Assembly: GCA_947623455.1 (NCBI GenBank)
Contig: OX392532.1
Location: forward strand, 1,612,001-1,676,000
Direction of reading: 5' to 3'
Source of the DNA: Mimachlamys varia
Taxonomy: Eukaryota; Mollusca; Bivalvia; Pectinida; Pectinidae
DNA: 64,000 nt
The notes beneath the pieces were generated by a model. That model was not told where the DNA came from. It was given only the letters and a program-made list of their open reading frames with translations, and did no database searches. Below, one piece after another: positions 1-12,954 of the stretch. Every line of letters begins with the position of its first letter. Position 1 is the stretch's first letter. The position numbers and the translations under genes are program-made.

Positions 1-161
1 CTTGCATGAACTTGATGATCCGTTGACTGTTAAAGTGTTATTTCCCGAATCACCAACAGGTATTGGGTATTGCAATGTCATAGTGACCTTAACCTCAAGT
101 CAAAAGGAAAAAAAAGAATGGCACTTGAATTTCCCAGGTAAACACTATGAAGGTGAAGCAG
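1..161 (+). CDS. Internal exon of an unidentified gene, cut by the left edge
   Basis: The frame starting at base 2 is open through 161 and meets a strong splice donor there (G|GTAAGG); a weaker donor-like CAG|GTAAAC lies at 137. The peptide is soluble and mixed in composition, with features such as LFPESPTGIGYCNV and KEWHLNFPG. I do not recognise the domain. After the donor the frame meets a stop at 182-184. The composition looks more protein-like than the surrounding AT-rich DNA, but one short exon without its partners cannot be proven. It could also be chance. Confidence 0.35.
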
Positions 162-232
162 GTAAGGTACTTCACTATATTTAAACACTTTGTATGCAAA
201 TTTTTATATATGATAGCATTGTAAAGCATTAA

Positions 233-446
233 GGGGGCCGAGTGGTTTAAGTGTTCCGACATTCTACCACTGACTAGCACTCCACCTATGGGTTGCGGGT
301 TTGAATCCCACATGGGGCAGTTGCCAGGTACTGACCGTAGGTCGGTGGTTTTTCTCTGGGTACTCCGGCTTTCCTCCACCTCCAAAACCTGGCACATTTT
401 TAAATGACCCTGGGTGTAAATAGGACGTAAAACAAAATGAAATAAA
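233..446 (+). repeat. tRNA-derived SINE, MetaSINE-like
   Basis: The head has a Pol III A box (GGCCGAGTGG) and B box (GGGTTTGAATCCC, about 297-308), as in a Leu/Ser-type tRNA. The body contains GGTCGGTGG, then TTTCTCTGGGTACTCCGG and CTTTCCTCCACC, which resembles the central domain of the MetaSINE group known from molluscs and other animals. The 3' end is A-rich (ends AAATGAAATAAA). Two overlapping minus-strand frames here are only shadows of this repeat. Confidence 0.75.
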
Positions 447-2063
447 CCCTTCATTTGTAAACTCTATCCAACCATCATTTGAGATTAGACGGGTTAGTTT
501 GAGGGCTTCTGTATTGGTCGCAATTACCATAGAAATTGTTAATGATCACACATTAATCAATGATCTTATAATAAGGGCGGCAGGCCTGTGGCCTGTATAT
601 CCATATATCTAAAATACTATCCAATATTATCTTCAAGTCTTGAACCAGTGACAAAAAAACTTAATCCTAAAGGTTTTGCTGAAAGACCAATGAAACAAAG
701 TTATTGATTACATTTGAAAATGTTCCTGTGCTAAATGTGTACCCGGGTATGTATTGAGATCTTGGTCATGGTAATTGTTATTATATATATTCAGAATAGA
801 AATATTAACCGGATATTACTTTAAATTTGTATTCTTTATTCTTCATTGTTCAAGGAAGGGCCTCTCACTTAGTCTTTGATTCCTCAGTGCCAGATAGTAG
901 TTTAAACTCTGCATCTTTTTCCTTGCTTATAAAGTCGTTATAGACTTGAAATTAATTAATCTCTCGTGCTTAGCTGCATTCTCTCTTAAAACCCCTCGGA
1001 GTAATCACCTGGGCAAAGTCGCGGGGTCCCGCTCCCAGCGCGCGGTCCAGCGTTGGGGATTAAGTCTATCTGCGACTTACTACTGTGAGGTGAACACCGA
1101 CAGTCCAGGATAACTGAATGTTATACACATCTATATGTGTTTTTTATGAAATATAATACAGACGTAAAACGTGTCGTGTCGTATTGTTAACGTTCACGTC
1201 AGATCATCAGGTGAAAATGGTAAATAAAACAATTAATACGCAAGTTAACAATTGCTAAGTTAACGTAATATATATGCGTAACACGATGCTATAATGCAGT
1301 TGTTAAAAGAAGTCCCTTGTTTTGAAATGTTGCTTTATCATATAATCGAAAATGTTCAATGGCAAAATCCGCCGATGATTTACATTACGTAATGCGAGGT
1401 CAATAAAGGTGAAGTCAAAAGTACGGAATAAGATTGCTAATTTACTTACGTCCGTGCCAAAATGTTTTGGTATTTCAAAAACATTTTTTGAAAGGAAATA
1501 TTAAGAAACAGTTAACGAAAAAAAAACGCATTTGGCAAATCATTCGCTATCGTAGTGAAAGTCATGGGTCCCTTTCGCCTCCGATCTTGACAAAGGTACA
1601 AAACAAACATGGCACTCACGGATTTGGAGTCATGCTTTCAACCCTAATAATACAGAATACTTTGTCCATACCTGACTTAATTAGCTAGTCCATATTCTGC
1701 CAGAGGGTAGAAAGCGTTTGATTTTTTTACCGGCCGCGGCGGGGACCTTTGACCTACAGCAAGGAGCTCTGCAGCCCAGCTAACAGGTGTCTCAAGTTGT
1801 GAAAGCTTGGTTAGCTTTATTATTCTTTTTATGTGTTAATGTATTGGACAAACTCATCTTTTTTGCATTTACAGAAAACTAATGTATATATATGGAACAA
1901 TCTGGAACACTTTGGTCTTCTGACAGTAGGCATATTGTTAGCGGAGGTTAATTTTTGGCTAGTTTTAAATCGAAATGTTAGCGGATCTTTTGCACAAGCT
2001 TACTAAACCCATGGATGCAGCGAACTGTGACTGACGAGTGACAGCTACCCAAGAAGTCAAACA
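447..2063. other. AT-rich non-coding stretch
   Basis: I see no credible gene. There is a short GC-rich island near 1,000-1,060 and another near 1,730-1,745. An 84-codon frame at 1,434-1,688 has no recognisable domain. Confidence 0.5.
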
Positions 2064-2204
2064 CAGGGACCTGAGAATTTGTTACAGCTAGTTTTGGACC
2101 TATAAATTTTACATGTTTGAGAGGTTTAGGTCAAATTTTCGAAAAAATACTCTAAACACCGGCTAAAAGTCCAAAACTAGCTGTAACAAATTCTCAGGGG
2201 CCTG
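2064..2204. mobile_element. MITE, family A (CAGGGACCTGAGAATTTG ends), complete copy
   Basis: The two ends form inverted repeats of more than 30 bp: CAGGGACCTGAGAATTTG... against ...CAAATTCTCAGGGGCCTG. The central part also pairs partly (TTTAGGTCAAATTTTCG). At about 140 bp with no coding capacity it fits a non-autonomous DNA transposon. Related copies lie at 2,984 and 10,617. Confidence 0.8.
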
Positions 2205-2983
2205 TTGTCAAAAGATCAAATCTCGCTAATCGTTTCCATTTATTATTTCATCTTGCAGATACGAAATGCTCTATACACACTAAAAAAACACATTATATTC
2301 TGATGAATGGAAAAAAAAATAATCTTAAGATACGTGTATTTTAATCCAAACTTTTTCTTGTGTACGTACCATTATAAAACTTTTTTTTATTCTAACAGCA
2401 AAATTGCAATAAAACACGGGAAATGGCTGAGCCCCGTACCCCTCACTCCCTTTGCCCTTCACCTATCGTCAAACATTGTTTTCAGACAATACACACAATA
2501 GTAAATTGATGATATAGGCACCGTACGATTAACTGTTGACCGTGGTTTCTCTCACCTGGCAGTCGCTTAAGATCGTGTAAAACTGTTTGCATTTAACAGG
2601 AAGGGTGGGGGTTCACCTGTGCGTAACACCTGTCAATCGAAACAGTTTGACACAATGGACAGTATCAACTACAACACAGTTTTAACAACCCCCAGGAAAC
2701 AGGTGTGAAACTTGCCCAGGGGTGTATACCCGTACAGGTGTGGCGAAAATGGACTGTAATGATTACCATATGATGTCGTAAAATTGTCGATCCCTAACTC
2801 ATTCACTCATGAAGACACACTTGAACTGGTCTGATTGAATGGTTGGAACAGTTCATTATGAAAGTTCAGGGGGGAATGACCTGTGTTCATTTATGTACTT
2901 CAGTGTACAATTATTATCGTCGACAGCACGGGAAATTATCTATGCAAGTCCGTGTCGATACTTCTGAAGTGAGTGATGTTTTC

Positions 2984-3146
2984 CACAGGGACCTGAGAAT
3001 TTGTTACAGCCAGTTTTGGACCTAAACAGGGGTGTTTAGAGTAATTTCACACTTTTGAGGGGTTTAGATCAATTTTCGATAAAAATTCCCCCTCAATGGT
3101 CATAATAGCCTTTATAACCATTGAGGGGAGCATTTTTATCGAAAAT
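2984..3146. mobile_element. MITE family A, partial copy ending in a long hairpin
   Basis: The left end repeats family A (ACAGGGACCTGAGAATTTG at about 2,986). It then runs into a hairpin whose arms are CGATAAAAATTCCCCCTCAA (about 3,078) and ATTGAGGGG...TTTTTATCG (about 3,119-3,142). The family A right end is missing; another inverted-repeat element begins where this hairpin stops. Confidence 0.6.
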
Positions 3147-3624
3147 TTACGTGCCATAAGTCTTTCATTTTTTTTTTATTTTGCTATATATTCTTTGTAT
3201 TTCCAACTTTTTTTCAATGAATTTTCCTGACTTCGTTTATGAATGGATTTTGACAATTTTTTGTCATTTGGTACAGAAATATACAAGGTTTCCTCTCATA
3301 ATATTTATTTAATTTTCCGTTGTGTATTTATTGAGCTATACAGAATTATCTACACTGCTAATTTCCGTATAACATTACCAAAATGACGTCAAAATGGCGT
3401 CCCGAAAATTGGATGTTGTAAATAAATTATGATTTCTCTAATTATACATAACGGAAAACAGTGAAAATATTATGAGATGAAACAGGAAACAATTCTCTAT
3501 AAGTACACAAAATTTCATAAAAAATGATCCCGAAACGAAGTCAGGAAAATTCATTGAAAAAAGTTGGAAATACAAAGAATACATAGCAAAATAAAAAAAA
3601 AATTGAAAGACTTATGGCACGTAA
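3147..3624. mobile_element. MITE/foldback element B with about 90-bp inverted repeats
   Basis: The left arm (TTACGTGCCATAAGTC..., 3,147-3,240) is matched in inverse by the right arm (...GACTTATGGCACGTAA, 3,533-3,624), including the inner words TTTGTATTTCCAACTTTT and TCCTGACTTCGTTT. The roughly 290-bp centre is AT-rich and non-coding. It abuts the broken family A copy, so it is probably a nested insertion. Confidence 0.75.
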
Positions 3625-6600
3625 CTGTATATGCTTTCATCGGGATAATACGCTAAAACTGTAACATACAGCTTCATTACAGTTCAATAATGCTTCTTTG
3701 ATAACGTGTGGTTGAGATCGTGTTACAGATGGCGTTGTAAATGTGTATTACGCCATGTACATAGTTCGGGGCCTGAAATGAACATTGTTTTTCAAGATAT
3801 CTTCTATAAAAAGGTGCAATTTTATTAGGCCTATCACTTTCTTGTGGAACAACGCACATCTAGAACTAAATCGTGAACTGTTGGCCTGGATGGTCGGGTG
3901 AAATATCAATCTTAGAGATATATTATTTCCGTTTATATCTTACCCTGATTGGGTAAGTCCATATTCCATCCGTGAGTGAAAAGTTTTTGGACACTCAAAA
4001 AGTTTTTGGACACTCAGCTGGTGCTGTCTAATGTAAGTATTTAGTTGTACGTTTCCTTTCATCAACTAGTCCTGCAAAGCCATATATAGTCTAGAGGTGT
4101 GCATATTTTTACGTCACATCAGTTTCACATTGAATTCTGTATTCAAGTTTGGGAAATCGATTGTTCTGCTTTGTTTAAAATAGGTTTAATTCCACTCGCA
4201 GGTAGAACATTATCTATCGCTGTTCTAGGTAATGTTAAAGTGATAATCCAGTACAAAGATTTTGTTATCATGATGGCCCTGTGTGGTTAAACCAATTTTA
4301 TATATTTCGTTAAACCACAGGGACATGTATAGACTTATGATAAAAAATTGTGACAAATATATATATATATATGTGTGTTAACACATGTCCTGTGGATACT
4401 TGGGTGTTTGTGTGAATTTTTGTTGAATTATAATCTTTATACTGGGGTGAACAATGACATTTGAAAAAACATTACAGGTGAAACATTGGACAACTCAGGA
4501 TGGCTTTAAACTTTCGGTGTCAAGCTCGATGACGTAAACGTTTTTGTTTTGACGAAAAAAAAACCCAAATTAACATTGAATTCAATGTGAAGATGACGTA
4601 ACGTGACAAACGTCACTGTATTATGAACAAAAAAGGAAAACAAGAAATAACACAACTGATTTTCTAATCAGATTAAAAAATAAACATGCAAAAATAGTGC
4701 AAGACCAGTTAGACAGGGACTTGATTTTTTTGCACAAATAGCGATAGCAATAAATGGTCGATCTTTTATTGGAGTATTTAATGAATACTGTTTCAGAAGT
4801 TGATGCATAACCATAACAGGTTTGGTGAGTCTTTCGTTTTTTCTTGATATTTGTCTTTGACGTCAACACAGGTATGTACTTATAAGAAATGTGGCGAGGT
4901 CTTGTTCGTCTTCCGTATGTGTAGAGGGCGTATCTTCTTTCCTTTTTCCAATCACCTGACCAACAAAAATATTTTTGAATTAACTGTAACAATTCGCAAT
5001 TATATATGTAAACACAATATAGGTAAAATAACTGTTTTATGATAAGCTTCATACATACTTAGTTACACTCACGAAACGTTGAAAATTAAATGATTTTAAA
5101 CGAAAGTATGTAAAAATAACGCTTTATGCGCACTCCCGTTTGTCATGTACCCTTTTTGCCCCCATTCATTCATCCATCCCCTTTAAATACCGTTTCAAAT
5201 TGTCAATGAGCTGGATCCGAATCGAAATACCTCTTGTCATGGTAATAGGCCTTCCACTTTTAATAATAATTAGGCAAGTGTCGCTGAGATTTCAACACAT
5301 GAGGGTCATTAGTATTGATTATTGGATAAGGATTCGGACACAATAAAATGTGTCTGGCTGCTCGGTACTGGTTACATTTGATCAAGGGTGATTAACTTGA
5401 TACCCGTTAGGCTTTCATTAATTTCATAAAGGTTAAAGCGTTACGCCGCCATTTTGATTATGATTCAATATTACAGAACATGTAAATAAAAAACGGTAAT
5501 ATTACATTTATTAGGCGTCACATGTACCAGATAAGCTCCTCCCACATCTGACATAGGAGCTCGATAGATGTTTCAGACAAATCAGTCCCATTGGCGGATT
5601 TGATGATTAATGAGAACTTGCACATCAGACCAACCACAAGCGGATAACGAAACAAATCTACACACACATTAAAAGTTCATGAGCAGGTTTGCTCTGTATA
5701 TACCTGGAAATCCCCGCATTCTCATAATGGTGCGACATAAATATTAGACCTTATTTTAGTCCGAATACCACGGAATTGGATGCTACGTATCTAAATCCGA
5801 TCTAAAACCGGTCGAAGGTGACCCGAAAATAGAATTTAAGCATACACCGCTCTGTGTATCTAACATTTCAATCTCAAATATTAATCTTATATGACTCCAT
5901 CTTGCGAACTTCTTACAAATGTACGTAAAAATCAGTCTCTTGTCAATCAGCATTATCAGCACGTTCGAGACGAACGTTTGATGTTGTGTTAATTTAATAA
6001 AAATGCTCAAAATAATATGAAGAATCACGGAATTATGCTATCGAAGTCGATGTACAACTACAATTACAGTTAACGAATGAAAACCAGATCATGAAAAATT
6101 ATACAAGCATGTTTTTATTGAGACAAACACATACAAAGCATTTGATCGGCAGTGAATATTATCGTGTTCACTGTTTTCAATGGAAAAATTACGTGAACAT
6201 TTACAGATAAACTAATGCAAACCACATAGTCACAAATGTTTTATACGTATACATACGTCATACAAAGCATGGACAGTTTTAATCACAGTGTTAAATGGAA
6301 AGATTACGCGTACAGTTGCAGAAAACGAATGATAGTAAATACCACTTGGAACTTAGGCTGTCGTGTCGCTCTCCAGTATACACCAACGGAAGCCATACAG
6401 TGGCTGTCAAAGACGTGTGCAGTGAGGCGTGAAGTCGTCAGCTCAATAGGTGAGTTGCCTGAGGCAGTACTTGCTACTGCAAAAGATTTAACTTTGTAAC
6501 CTAAAACTTGTGTACACAATGTACTATCGAAACGTGTACGTACAACAAAGGAATTAGAAAGCAATCTAATATAATTTCGTGGTACATCAAAACATCCTAA

Positions 6601-7138
6601 TGATGGGATTAGCATTCATAACTTTGTTACACTAACATAACATCTCTGTGAAAGGAACTTGGCATGTTTGTGTGTGCTCCAATGCATGTAAGTCGACCCG
6701 GCGTACGGCCGTGGCCGTAACCATGGCGAGATCTTGGTCACTGCCAGTCGTGTGTACAGGTAAACTAGCTGCTCTATCAGTTTGGTCACGTGGTCAAATC
6801 GAACCTTGTTGAATTTTACCGGACCGTTGTTGATTCTTATCGGGACATTAGTGACTATTATCGAGCATTAGTGATGTTAATATTTTTTGTTGAGTATCAT
6901 CGCTAATTGGTGAATAAACATGGTTTTAGTTGAATCACCTCGCCCCTCGGTGAATACCCTAGTGATTTGTTGAAATCCTCATATATTTACGAGTAGCATC
7001 AACAAAAGCTATTCCCTAGTGGCAGTGTTGCTACCGACGCCGGAAGTATGCATGCCTAGACTTTTCATGAAATCACGTGACTTCCGTCGCGCCTAAAACC
7101 AGAACCGACTTGATCCGGACGCAACCCGAAACAGCGCT
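3625..7138. other. AT-rich non-coding stretch
   Basis: No supported gene. A 19-bp word ending GTTTTTGGACACTC is duplicated in tandem at about 3,980-4,015. A short inverted repeat (CCCTGTGTGGTTAAACC / GTTAAACCACAGGG) lies at 4,276-4,325. Around 6,810-6,980 a loose direct repetition of words like ATTAGTGACTATTATCGAGC occurs. The frames of 60-143 codons here are AT-rich and lack domains. Confidence 0.45.
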
Positions 7139-9318
7139 ATTATTTGATTCCTAACCGTCCCCAGTGTTGGAAGAACAACTATTTTTTTAAAAGGACTAAA
7201 GGAGTTTTCAACAGAATCTAACTATATTTTATCAGTATTTAACATTATGCTAGTAACCTTGGCAAAACATGACACTGTTAATTAGGTTAAACTATTATAT
7301 TTGTATCACATATTAACGATGTTCTGAAATTTCTAAATTTTAAAGTTTAATTATTTTTGTAAAAATGGTGATGCTGATACTATAACGTTTTTGTTTTTGT
7401 AATTATTTCATATTTTAAAATATCAACATAAGCATTTGGTTATTGGATTTATCAGGAACGTATATGTGTCCCTGATTTAGGATATATCTTCAGGGCGGAT
7501 CCAAGAATTGCAGATGCGTTATTAGACACACTTCTACATTCAAATATAAACCCAAATTTATGAAAACTGGATGAAAAACAAGATTCAAACTAGTCCAATG
7601 ATTTGAGTCCTAGTTGAAATGAATATCACCAACTTTATAAAGGGAGCCCAACAAAATTCATTTATTTATCGCGTTTGAATTTCACTGCAACCACTTCAAC
7701 CAAAAACTGGATGATAAAGAGATGTTGTAAAAACGTATGCAGTAATCGTAGCGTATGTTTTTGTTAAATCATGGCCAAAGACTTTATCCTTGGAAAATAT
7801 TAAATTATTTCACATTAGACTGGTGTGTTACTGAATTAAGTGAAATAAAAAGGTCGGGAAGAGACTTTTATTTTTTCAAACCAATTCAGTCCAAATGTTA
7901 AATAATATTTCAATTTAGCACAAATAATTCAGACTGTTATGTTTTCACATATATTTGAGACATTGTCTGCTTTATTTATATCAGGCAGAAATTGTTTGTT
8001 TACGTGCACAGTTGAGAAAATTGAATGAATTTTTTTTTTGCATTCCATATGTACATATTGTACGTGCTGTACTACTACCATGCACTTGTGCAGTATATGG
8101 TATAGAGCGGTGGGGGTTTGCCGGACACTTAACATTAACTCGCCGTGGCTTTATTTACTTCATCTCCACAAATCATACTGTACTGTTGACGTCATAAAAG
8201 ATAAAACTCCTCAAGTACTAACGAAAATTTTGACTGTACAGCGTAAACAGTTTGTATAAGCAAATCACATGATTTTAAACTCACCAAGATCTAACACGGA
8301 GTATATTACCGGACACTATATATGCAATCAAGGGAGATTTGACGTTTGCGGATTTTACATGTTGTGGGTATAACTAACAACACGATGCTTTTTAAATGTC
8401 ATTTTCCTATATTCTTTCTTAAGTTTACATAGCTTTATTTTTTTCAAGATATTTTATTCGAAAATCAAAAGAATTAGACAACAATCAAGATTGACATGCA
8501 TGTCGAATTCAAAAGGCGTTTTTCTACAAAACTTTCTTCGTCAATGTACCACGGATCAGTTTACCTGAGTCGGTCAGTTGTGCCTCAATGACGTCACAAG
8601 TACCACGTGACCGGTCATCTCATTAAAATGCTTGCCAGTCGGGAGCGGTCAACTTGACGGTCAATATCTAGATCCCGGGACACAATCGAATGCTCGTTGA
8701 TGGGCTAATCAGTATTTATTGAAATGTGGTTAAGTGAGTACAGTTGTTACACATGTAACATTATTATGAGAGATTGGTAATTACATTAACATTTCATTTA
8801 TTACTTTGTTGTTTTAATCTTTGTTATTTTGTTGGCTTTGTCCAGGTTTATTAACCGTAAAATTACCCATCCAATTTGTTTCCGCCGCACTTTTGTTGGA
8901 TTTTAATTAAACAATTCCGGCATATCTCATCACTTACAGTGTCATCCTAAAGGAATTAATCAACGATAACTACCTCCATATCTATTTCCCTAATTATTAC
9001 GTACCCTTAGTATCAAGATACGAACGCTATGGCAAGGTATTTATAACATGTCCTAATAATATAAGCTTATTACAACGTTCAAAAATAAAGCAGAGCTGTC
9101 CTAATTATTCTGTGTAATATGTTTTCCTAGAAAATAATTTATAAGCGAGACCAAAAAGATAAGGTAACTAAGCGAAGTAGAAAGTCGTGTTTTGAAGCAC
9201 TTACATTATTCATCAGAAACTGGCTAGCGTATCAGACTATCTAAGTTCTCTGTTACTCCGACGGTCTTTCACTCTCACTCCCCATCTCTCATCTCTCTGA
9301 TTGTGTTTCTTCTGTCTT
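7139..9318 (+). repeat. 2.1-kb non-coding repeat unit, copy 1
   Basis: From ATTATTTGAT to about TTCTGTCTTT this stretch aligns colinearly and in the same orientation with 49,478-51,523. It shares long identical blocks (CTAACCGTCCCCAGTGTTGG; GAGACCAAAAAGATAAGG; GACGGTCTTTCACTCTCAC). About 8,715-8,915 has a longer segment that differs from the corresponding part of the other copy. No long ORF and no terminal inverted repeats were found. Confidence 0.8.
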
Positions 9319-9490
9319 TATGTATGTCTCTCTTTTTCTGTCTTTGTCTGTATCTATCTGTCTATATTTGTCCGTTTTCCTGTTTATCCGCTGGTCCCTC
9401 CGTCCTTCGTTTGAATTTTTATATTTCTCTATTTTATATAAATGACGTAGTCCAATTATCCACAAGACATACACAAAGTGTGCGAGAGCC

Positions 9491-9860
9491 TATGATAACA
9501 GCTAAATATGATGCTGTATAACTATGATAACAGCTAAATCTGATGCTGTATAACTATGATAACAGCTATATCGGCTGATGAATAACTATGATAACAGCTT
9601 AATGTGCTGTTGTACAACTAACAGCTAAATCTGATGCTGTATAACTGTATGATAACAAATAGCATCTGTCTTTGCATCACTTTGATAACAGTCTACATGT
9701 CCTGATGTACTGCATAGGCAACATTTAATGCTTGCTGCTGTATTACATTGAGAACGGATGACATCGGCCGTCTGATATCAGTTGTTTTATTCTTTGATAA
9801 CAGTTGTATTACATTAATAACAGCTAACATCAGTCATATCTCTTTGATAACTGTCAAGGT
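9491..9860 (+). repeat. Tandem repeat, 32-bp unit, degenerating to the right
   Basis: The unit TATGATAACAGCTAAAT...GATGCTGTATAAC starts at 9,491, 9,523, 9,555 and 9,587, exactly 32 bp apart. Further right the words GATAACAG and CTGATG recur at less regular spacing to about 9,860. Confidence 0.8.
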
Positions 9861-9884
9861 TTTTGTTGTTCGGCAAAGATATAG

Positions 9885-9937
9885 AGTATATCTAACAGTG
9901 TCTTCAGTAATACAAAATATTTACATTTTCACTTCAC
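9885..9937 (+). mobile_element. Single end of a MITE related to 25,134-25,260
   Basis: The words ATATCTAACAGTGTCTTCAG and TAATAC...TTCAC match the inverted repeat ends of the element at 25,134-25,260. No opposing arm is seen nearby, so this is a partial copy. Confidence 0.55.
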
Positions 9938-10357
9938 TCCGCCTCAATGTAACTAGTAAACTCTGGTTGCTTCAATTCCCGATGAAACAAGTGGGGCACG
10001 CGCTTTTTCGTTCCTGGCGAAGTAATACATTTGTTTACAACATTGTATCGTCCTAAACGAACTGTGGGCAATAATGTAAGGGTGTACTACACATGTCAAA
10101 CAATGAGTTATGCCAGTATCATATTCACATAGCTTTAATAATACTTGATTTGACAAAATTCTGACATTTCCGAAAACATTAATTCAAGATATGTTGGTCC
10201 TAAATTCCTCATTGATCCCCTCGATGATCGTGCGTTTAATGCAAATTGGATCATCTGCCCGTCGGCAGATTTCGCATTTATTTTCATGTCCAATACTAAA
10301 ATTAAATGTTTGAGATTGGTCACATATGTAATAGGACGAGGAAAAGTGATAAAGATA

Positions 10358-10427
10358 GTGCCGTCGCTGGGGTTTGAACCCGCGACCATTGGCTCTCCAG
10401 CCCGATGCTCTACCGACTGAGCTAAAG
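10358..10427 (-). pseudogene. tRNA-like sequence (tRNA pseudogene or SINE head)
   Basis: Read on the minus strand it has a D-arm (TAGCTCAGTCGGTAGAGC), an anticodon-arm-like segment (GGGCTGGAGAGCC, loop triplet GGA) and a T-arm with B box (GCGGGTTCAAACCCC). The 3' acceptor strand (GCGACGGCAC) has no complementary partner at the 5' end, where GAATTTACCTT is found. It therefore cannot fold a normal acceptor stem. The anticodon stem also mispairs. Confidence 0.6.
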
Positions 10428-10616
10428 GTAAATTCCCTACAGCTCACTCTTGTAAGGCAACCTAATCAATGCACATCTTTTACACATAAATCCGTTCTCT
10501 TTTAAGAAGTTTCATATGCTATATTCTATTATTAGACAAATGTAGCATGTTCACGAAACTGATAAGCTAGCTAGACTAGATCTACGTTAGGGCCTAACCT
10601 ACATGTAGCTTGCTCA

Positions 10617-10826
10617 TAGGGGCCCGATAATTTGTTACACTTAAGCTTACAGCGCAGTTTTTGGACCTAAACCACGTTGTCTAGAATAAATTTATACTTC
10701 CGAGGAGTTTATATTAGGGTGGCATTTTTATCGGAAACTGATCTTAACCTCCAAACGTGTAAACATACTCTAAAAACCTTAGTTTATGCCCAAAAGCAAA
10801 TGTAACGAATTCTCAGGCATCTGTGA
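10617..10826. mobile_element. MITE family A, degenerate copy
   Basis: The left part (AATTTGTTACA, TTTTTGGACCTAAACCA) and right part (AAATGTAACGAATTCTCAGG) correspond to the ends and body of the element at 2,064-2,204, with many substitutions and small insertions. Confidence 0.6.
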
Positions 10827-11403
10827 TCTTGTCAACATAACTGTACCGCGTGCTTACCTTTAAAGCTTGTTGTTTTCGGTTAATGTCCCAAATTAAAAAT
10901 CGTCAAATCACTAATCTAGTTGATTATATGTCACCAATATCATTCATCATACATTCATCAATGCACTATACATGCCTAAATCCACTTACTGTTATGAGAC
11001 GTTTTCAGTACTGGCCTAACCGAAATCTGACTTCGACAACTTTATTTGACTCGCTTCAACTGTGACCAAATCACAACGTCGTTATGTTTACTGCTGTGCG
11101 ATGCAAACCGCTTAAAAAAAACTTTTGTAATTCATTTTATACTGGAAAGGTATTTCAATCAATTCTTAATGAAAATAAAAGTTTGAGAGGTATGATTACA
11201 GCACATGTTAAAATCAAAAAATAAAAATCTTGTCACTGGACTACATTTTTTCTGCTGCCTAGTGATGAATTAAGCTAGCTATCAGCTGTTCCGCGTATGT
11301 ACATACATGCCGATAAGTGTGCAACAATGTAACAAAAGTAAAGCACTGTGTGACACCGGCAGCTTAAAGTGCATGCAAATGGCGGGAAATTTAAAATAGT
11401 TAA

Positions 11404-11545
11404 CGTAAATATAAGGATTGAATGTCTATTTTGTTGTTTGCATCAGTTGATGAAGTCAAGTGAACCTCGTGCAAATGGTACATGAACTGCTTCGCAGTTC
11501 ACTTCATTTGCGCGAGGTTCACTTGACTTCATCAGCCGATGCAAA
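11404..11545. mobile_element. Foldback element (family F) with nested hairpins
   Basis: It starts with GTAAATATAAGGATTGAA, a terminus shared with elements at 32.8, 34.0 and 58.5 kb. Two 41-bp arms (11,437-11,477 and 11,505-11,545) are near-perfect inverse copies. At the apex is a second perfect hairpin, GAACTGC-TTC-GCAGTTC (11,484-11,500). The short frames here are by-products of the palindrome. Confidence 0.75.
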
Positions 11546-12374
11546 CCACAGGGACCAAAAATCACATTTCTAGTTGAGGTACGAAAAAACGCTTGGTACC
11601 GTTGGAAAGATGGATAATTTCTATTTAAGAAACCTCCTAAATGCAAGTCAAATGTATCCTCCTTCCTCAGAAATAATCTCCATTTCCTCCAAAAACACGC
11701 AAAATATCCGTGTCTTAGGAGCGTGGCGGCTTGGGGGCCATTTCGTTACATATTCATTAGGTTGACGTCACCCCGCGTGCTGGTCTTTTGCTGTCAATGG
11801 ATGGCGGTATTCCTTTAAATTTAGCCACGTGTGAGAATTGGGGTATTATTTCCAATTAAAATAACTAAACATACTAATAATAACATACACAAATATTGAA
11901 TATTCTCAAAGAGACAAAACTGACGACCACAAAACTTGGTCGAAGTGTCTCCATTAAACTGCATCTTTCGAAGCTTTGTACCGGTTGTTCTTCAGCAGTC
12001 GACATCGTTCACATACAGTTCAAACAGGGGATAATAAATCGACTGTTTTCTGCTAATGCTGCCGTTTAGGGGAAAGCGAAGAGATGCAATAGAAATGTAA
12101 AAAATGGAAAATAAGACCACAATGTCAATCAAATTTTGGCGCGTAGAGAGATGTTTAAAATTGATATAAATTTACTACAAAATGAACCTCAAGAGTGTAC
12201 AATTATGAAGAGGAAAGGCGGTCATCTTATATTCAGAACCCAGGGTCTTTTCAATATTTGTTTTGTCTTCTTTTCCTAAATAATTCATACTGTAGATAAT
12301 GGTCTCGTTCCACCTTGATCTTTTCACCATTATTTATTACACAGTAACTAAATGGAGCGACAATGTTGCTGACG

Positions 12375-12925
12375 CTATGGTATCATGATTAGGATAAAAA
12401 ATAGTTAGTGGAAGAGCTACAGAAATGGTTATTGTTGATGATCGATAAATGCATTAGTGACACTGGAAGTGTTGGAATATCCCTTGATTCTTCACGAATT
12501 ACAAATAAACGACAGAAGTAAATTGGAAGGGTTACATGGATACGGTGAGGAAATTCTTATGTTATGAGTTTCCTTTGGTAGTAGACTACGCGCAAAGTCT
12601 TATCACTGTAAAAGAATATACAGAAATATATCTGAAAATGATATTCGTACATAATTTAGTTTACCATGTCTATGTGGTAGCATGATTAGGTAAGAGATTA
12701 TAAGGGGAATAGATATATAGAACTAATATTGTTTGATGATCGATAAAGTCATTAAACGTGACGATGAAAGTGTATTAGTAAAGATAGCATCAATACAATA
12801 AGGACATTCCTATGTCTAAAATGGAATTTCCATTGGTAGTAAAGTAGATTAAGTGTAACGGGTTTTCATTGTAAAAGACTATACAGAAATAAGTCTGAAA
12901 ATTGTATACGTATATACGTTCGTTC
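12375..12925 (+). repeat. Diverged direct duplication, unit about 300 bp
   Basis: Two neighbouring segments share ordered words: GCATGATTAGG / ATCATGATTAGG, GATGATCGATAAA, TTTCC(T/A)TTGGTAGTA, and TGTAAAAGA(A/C)TATACAGAAATA. The copies begin near 12,378 and 12,679. No coding potential is visible. Confidence 0.6.
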
Positions 12926-12954
12926 ATTAGGGTACTGATAAACGTCGATATACC

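Noticed and set aside
4621..5052. 143-codon minus-strand frame
   Set aside because: Longest unexplained frame, but rich in K, Y, I and C as expected from AT-rich DNA; no domain and no exon signals.
6236..6615. Overlapping frames of 87 and 103 codons on opposite strands
   Set aside because: They mirror each other and neither shows a domain or splice context.
10184..10447. Minus-strand frame (SVGRASGWRANGRGF...) as a protein
   Set aside because: It is the translation of the tRNA-like sequence; this frame arises wherever such tRNA-derived DNA occurs.
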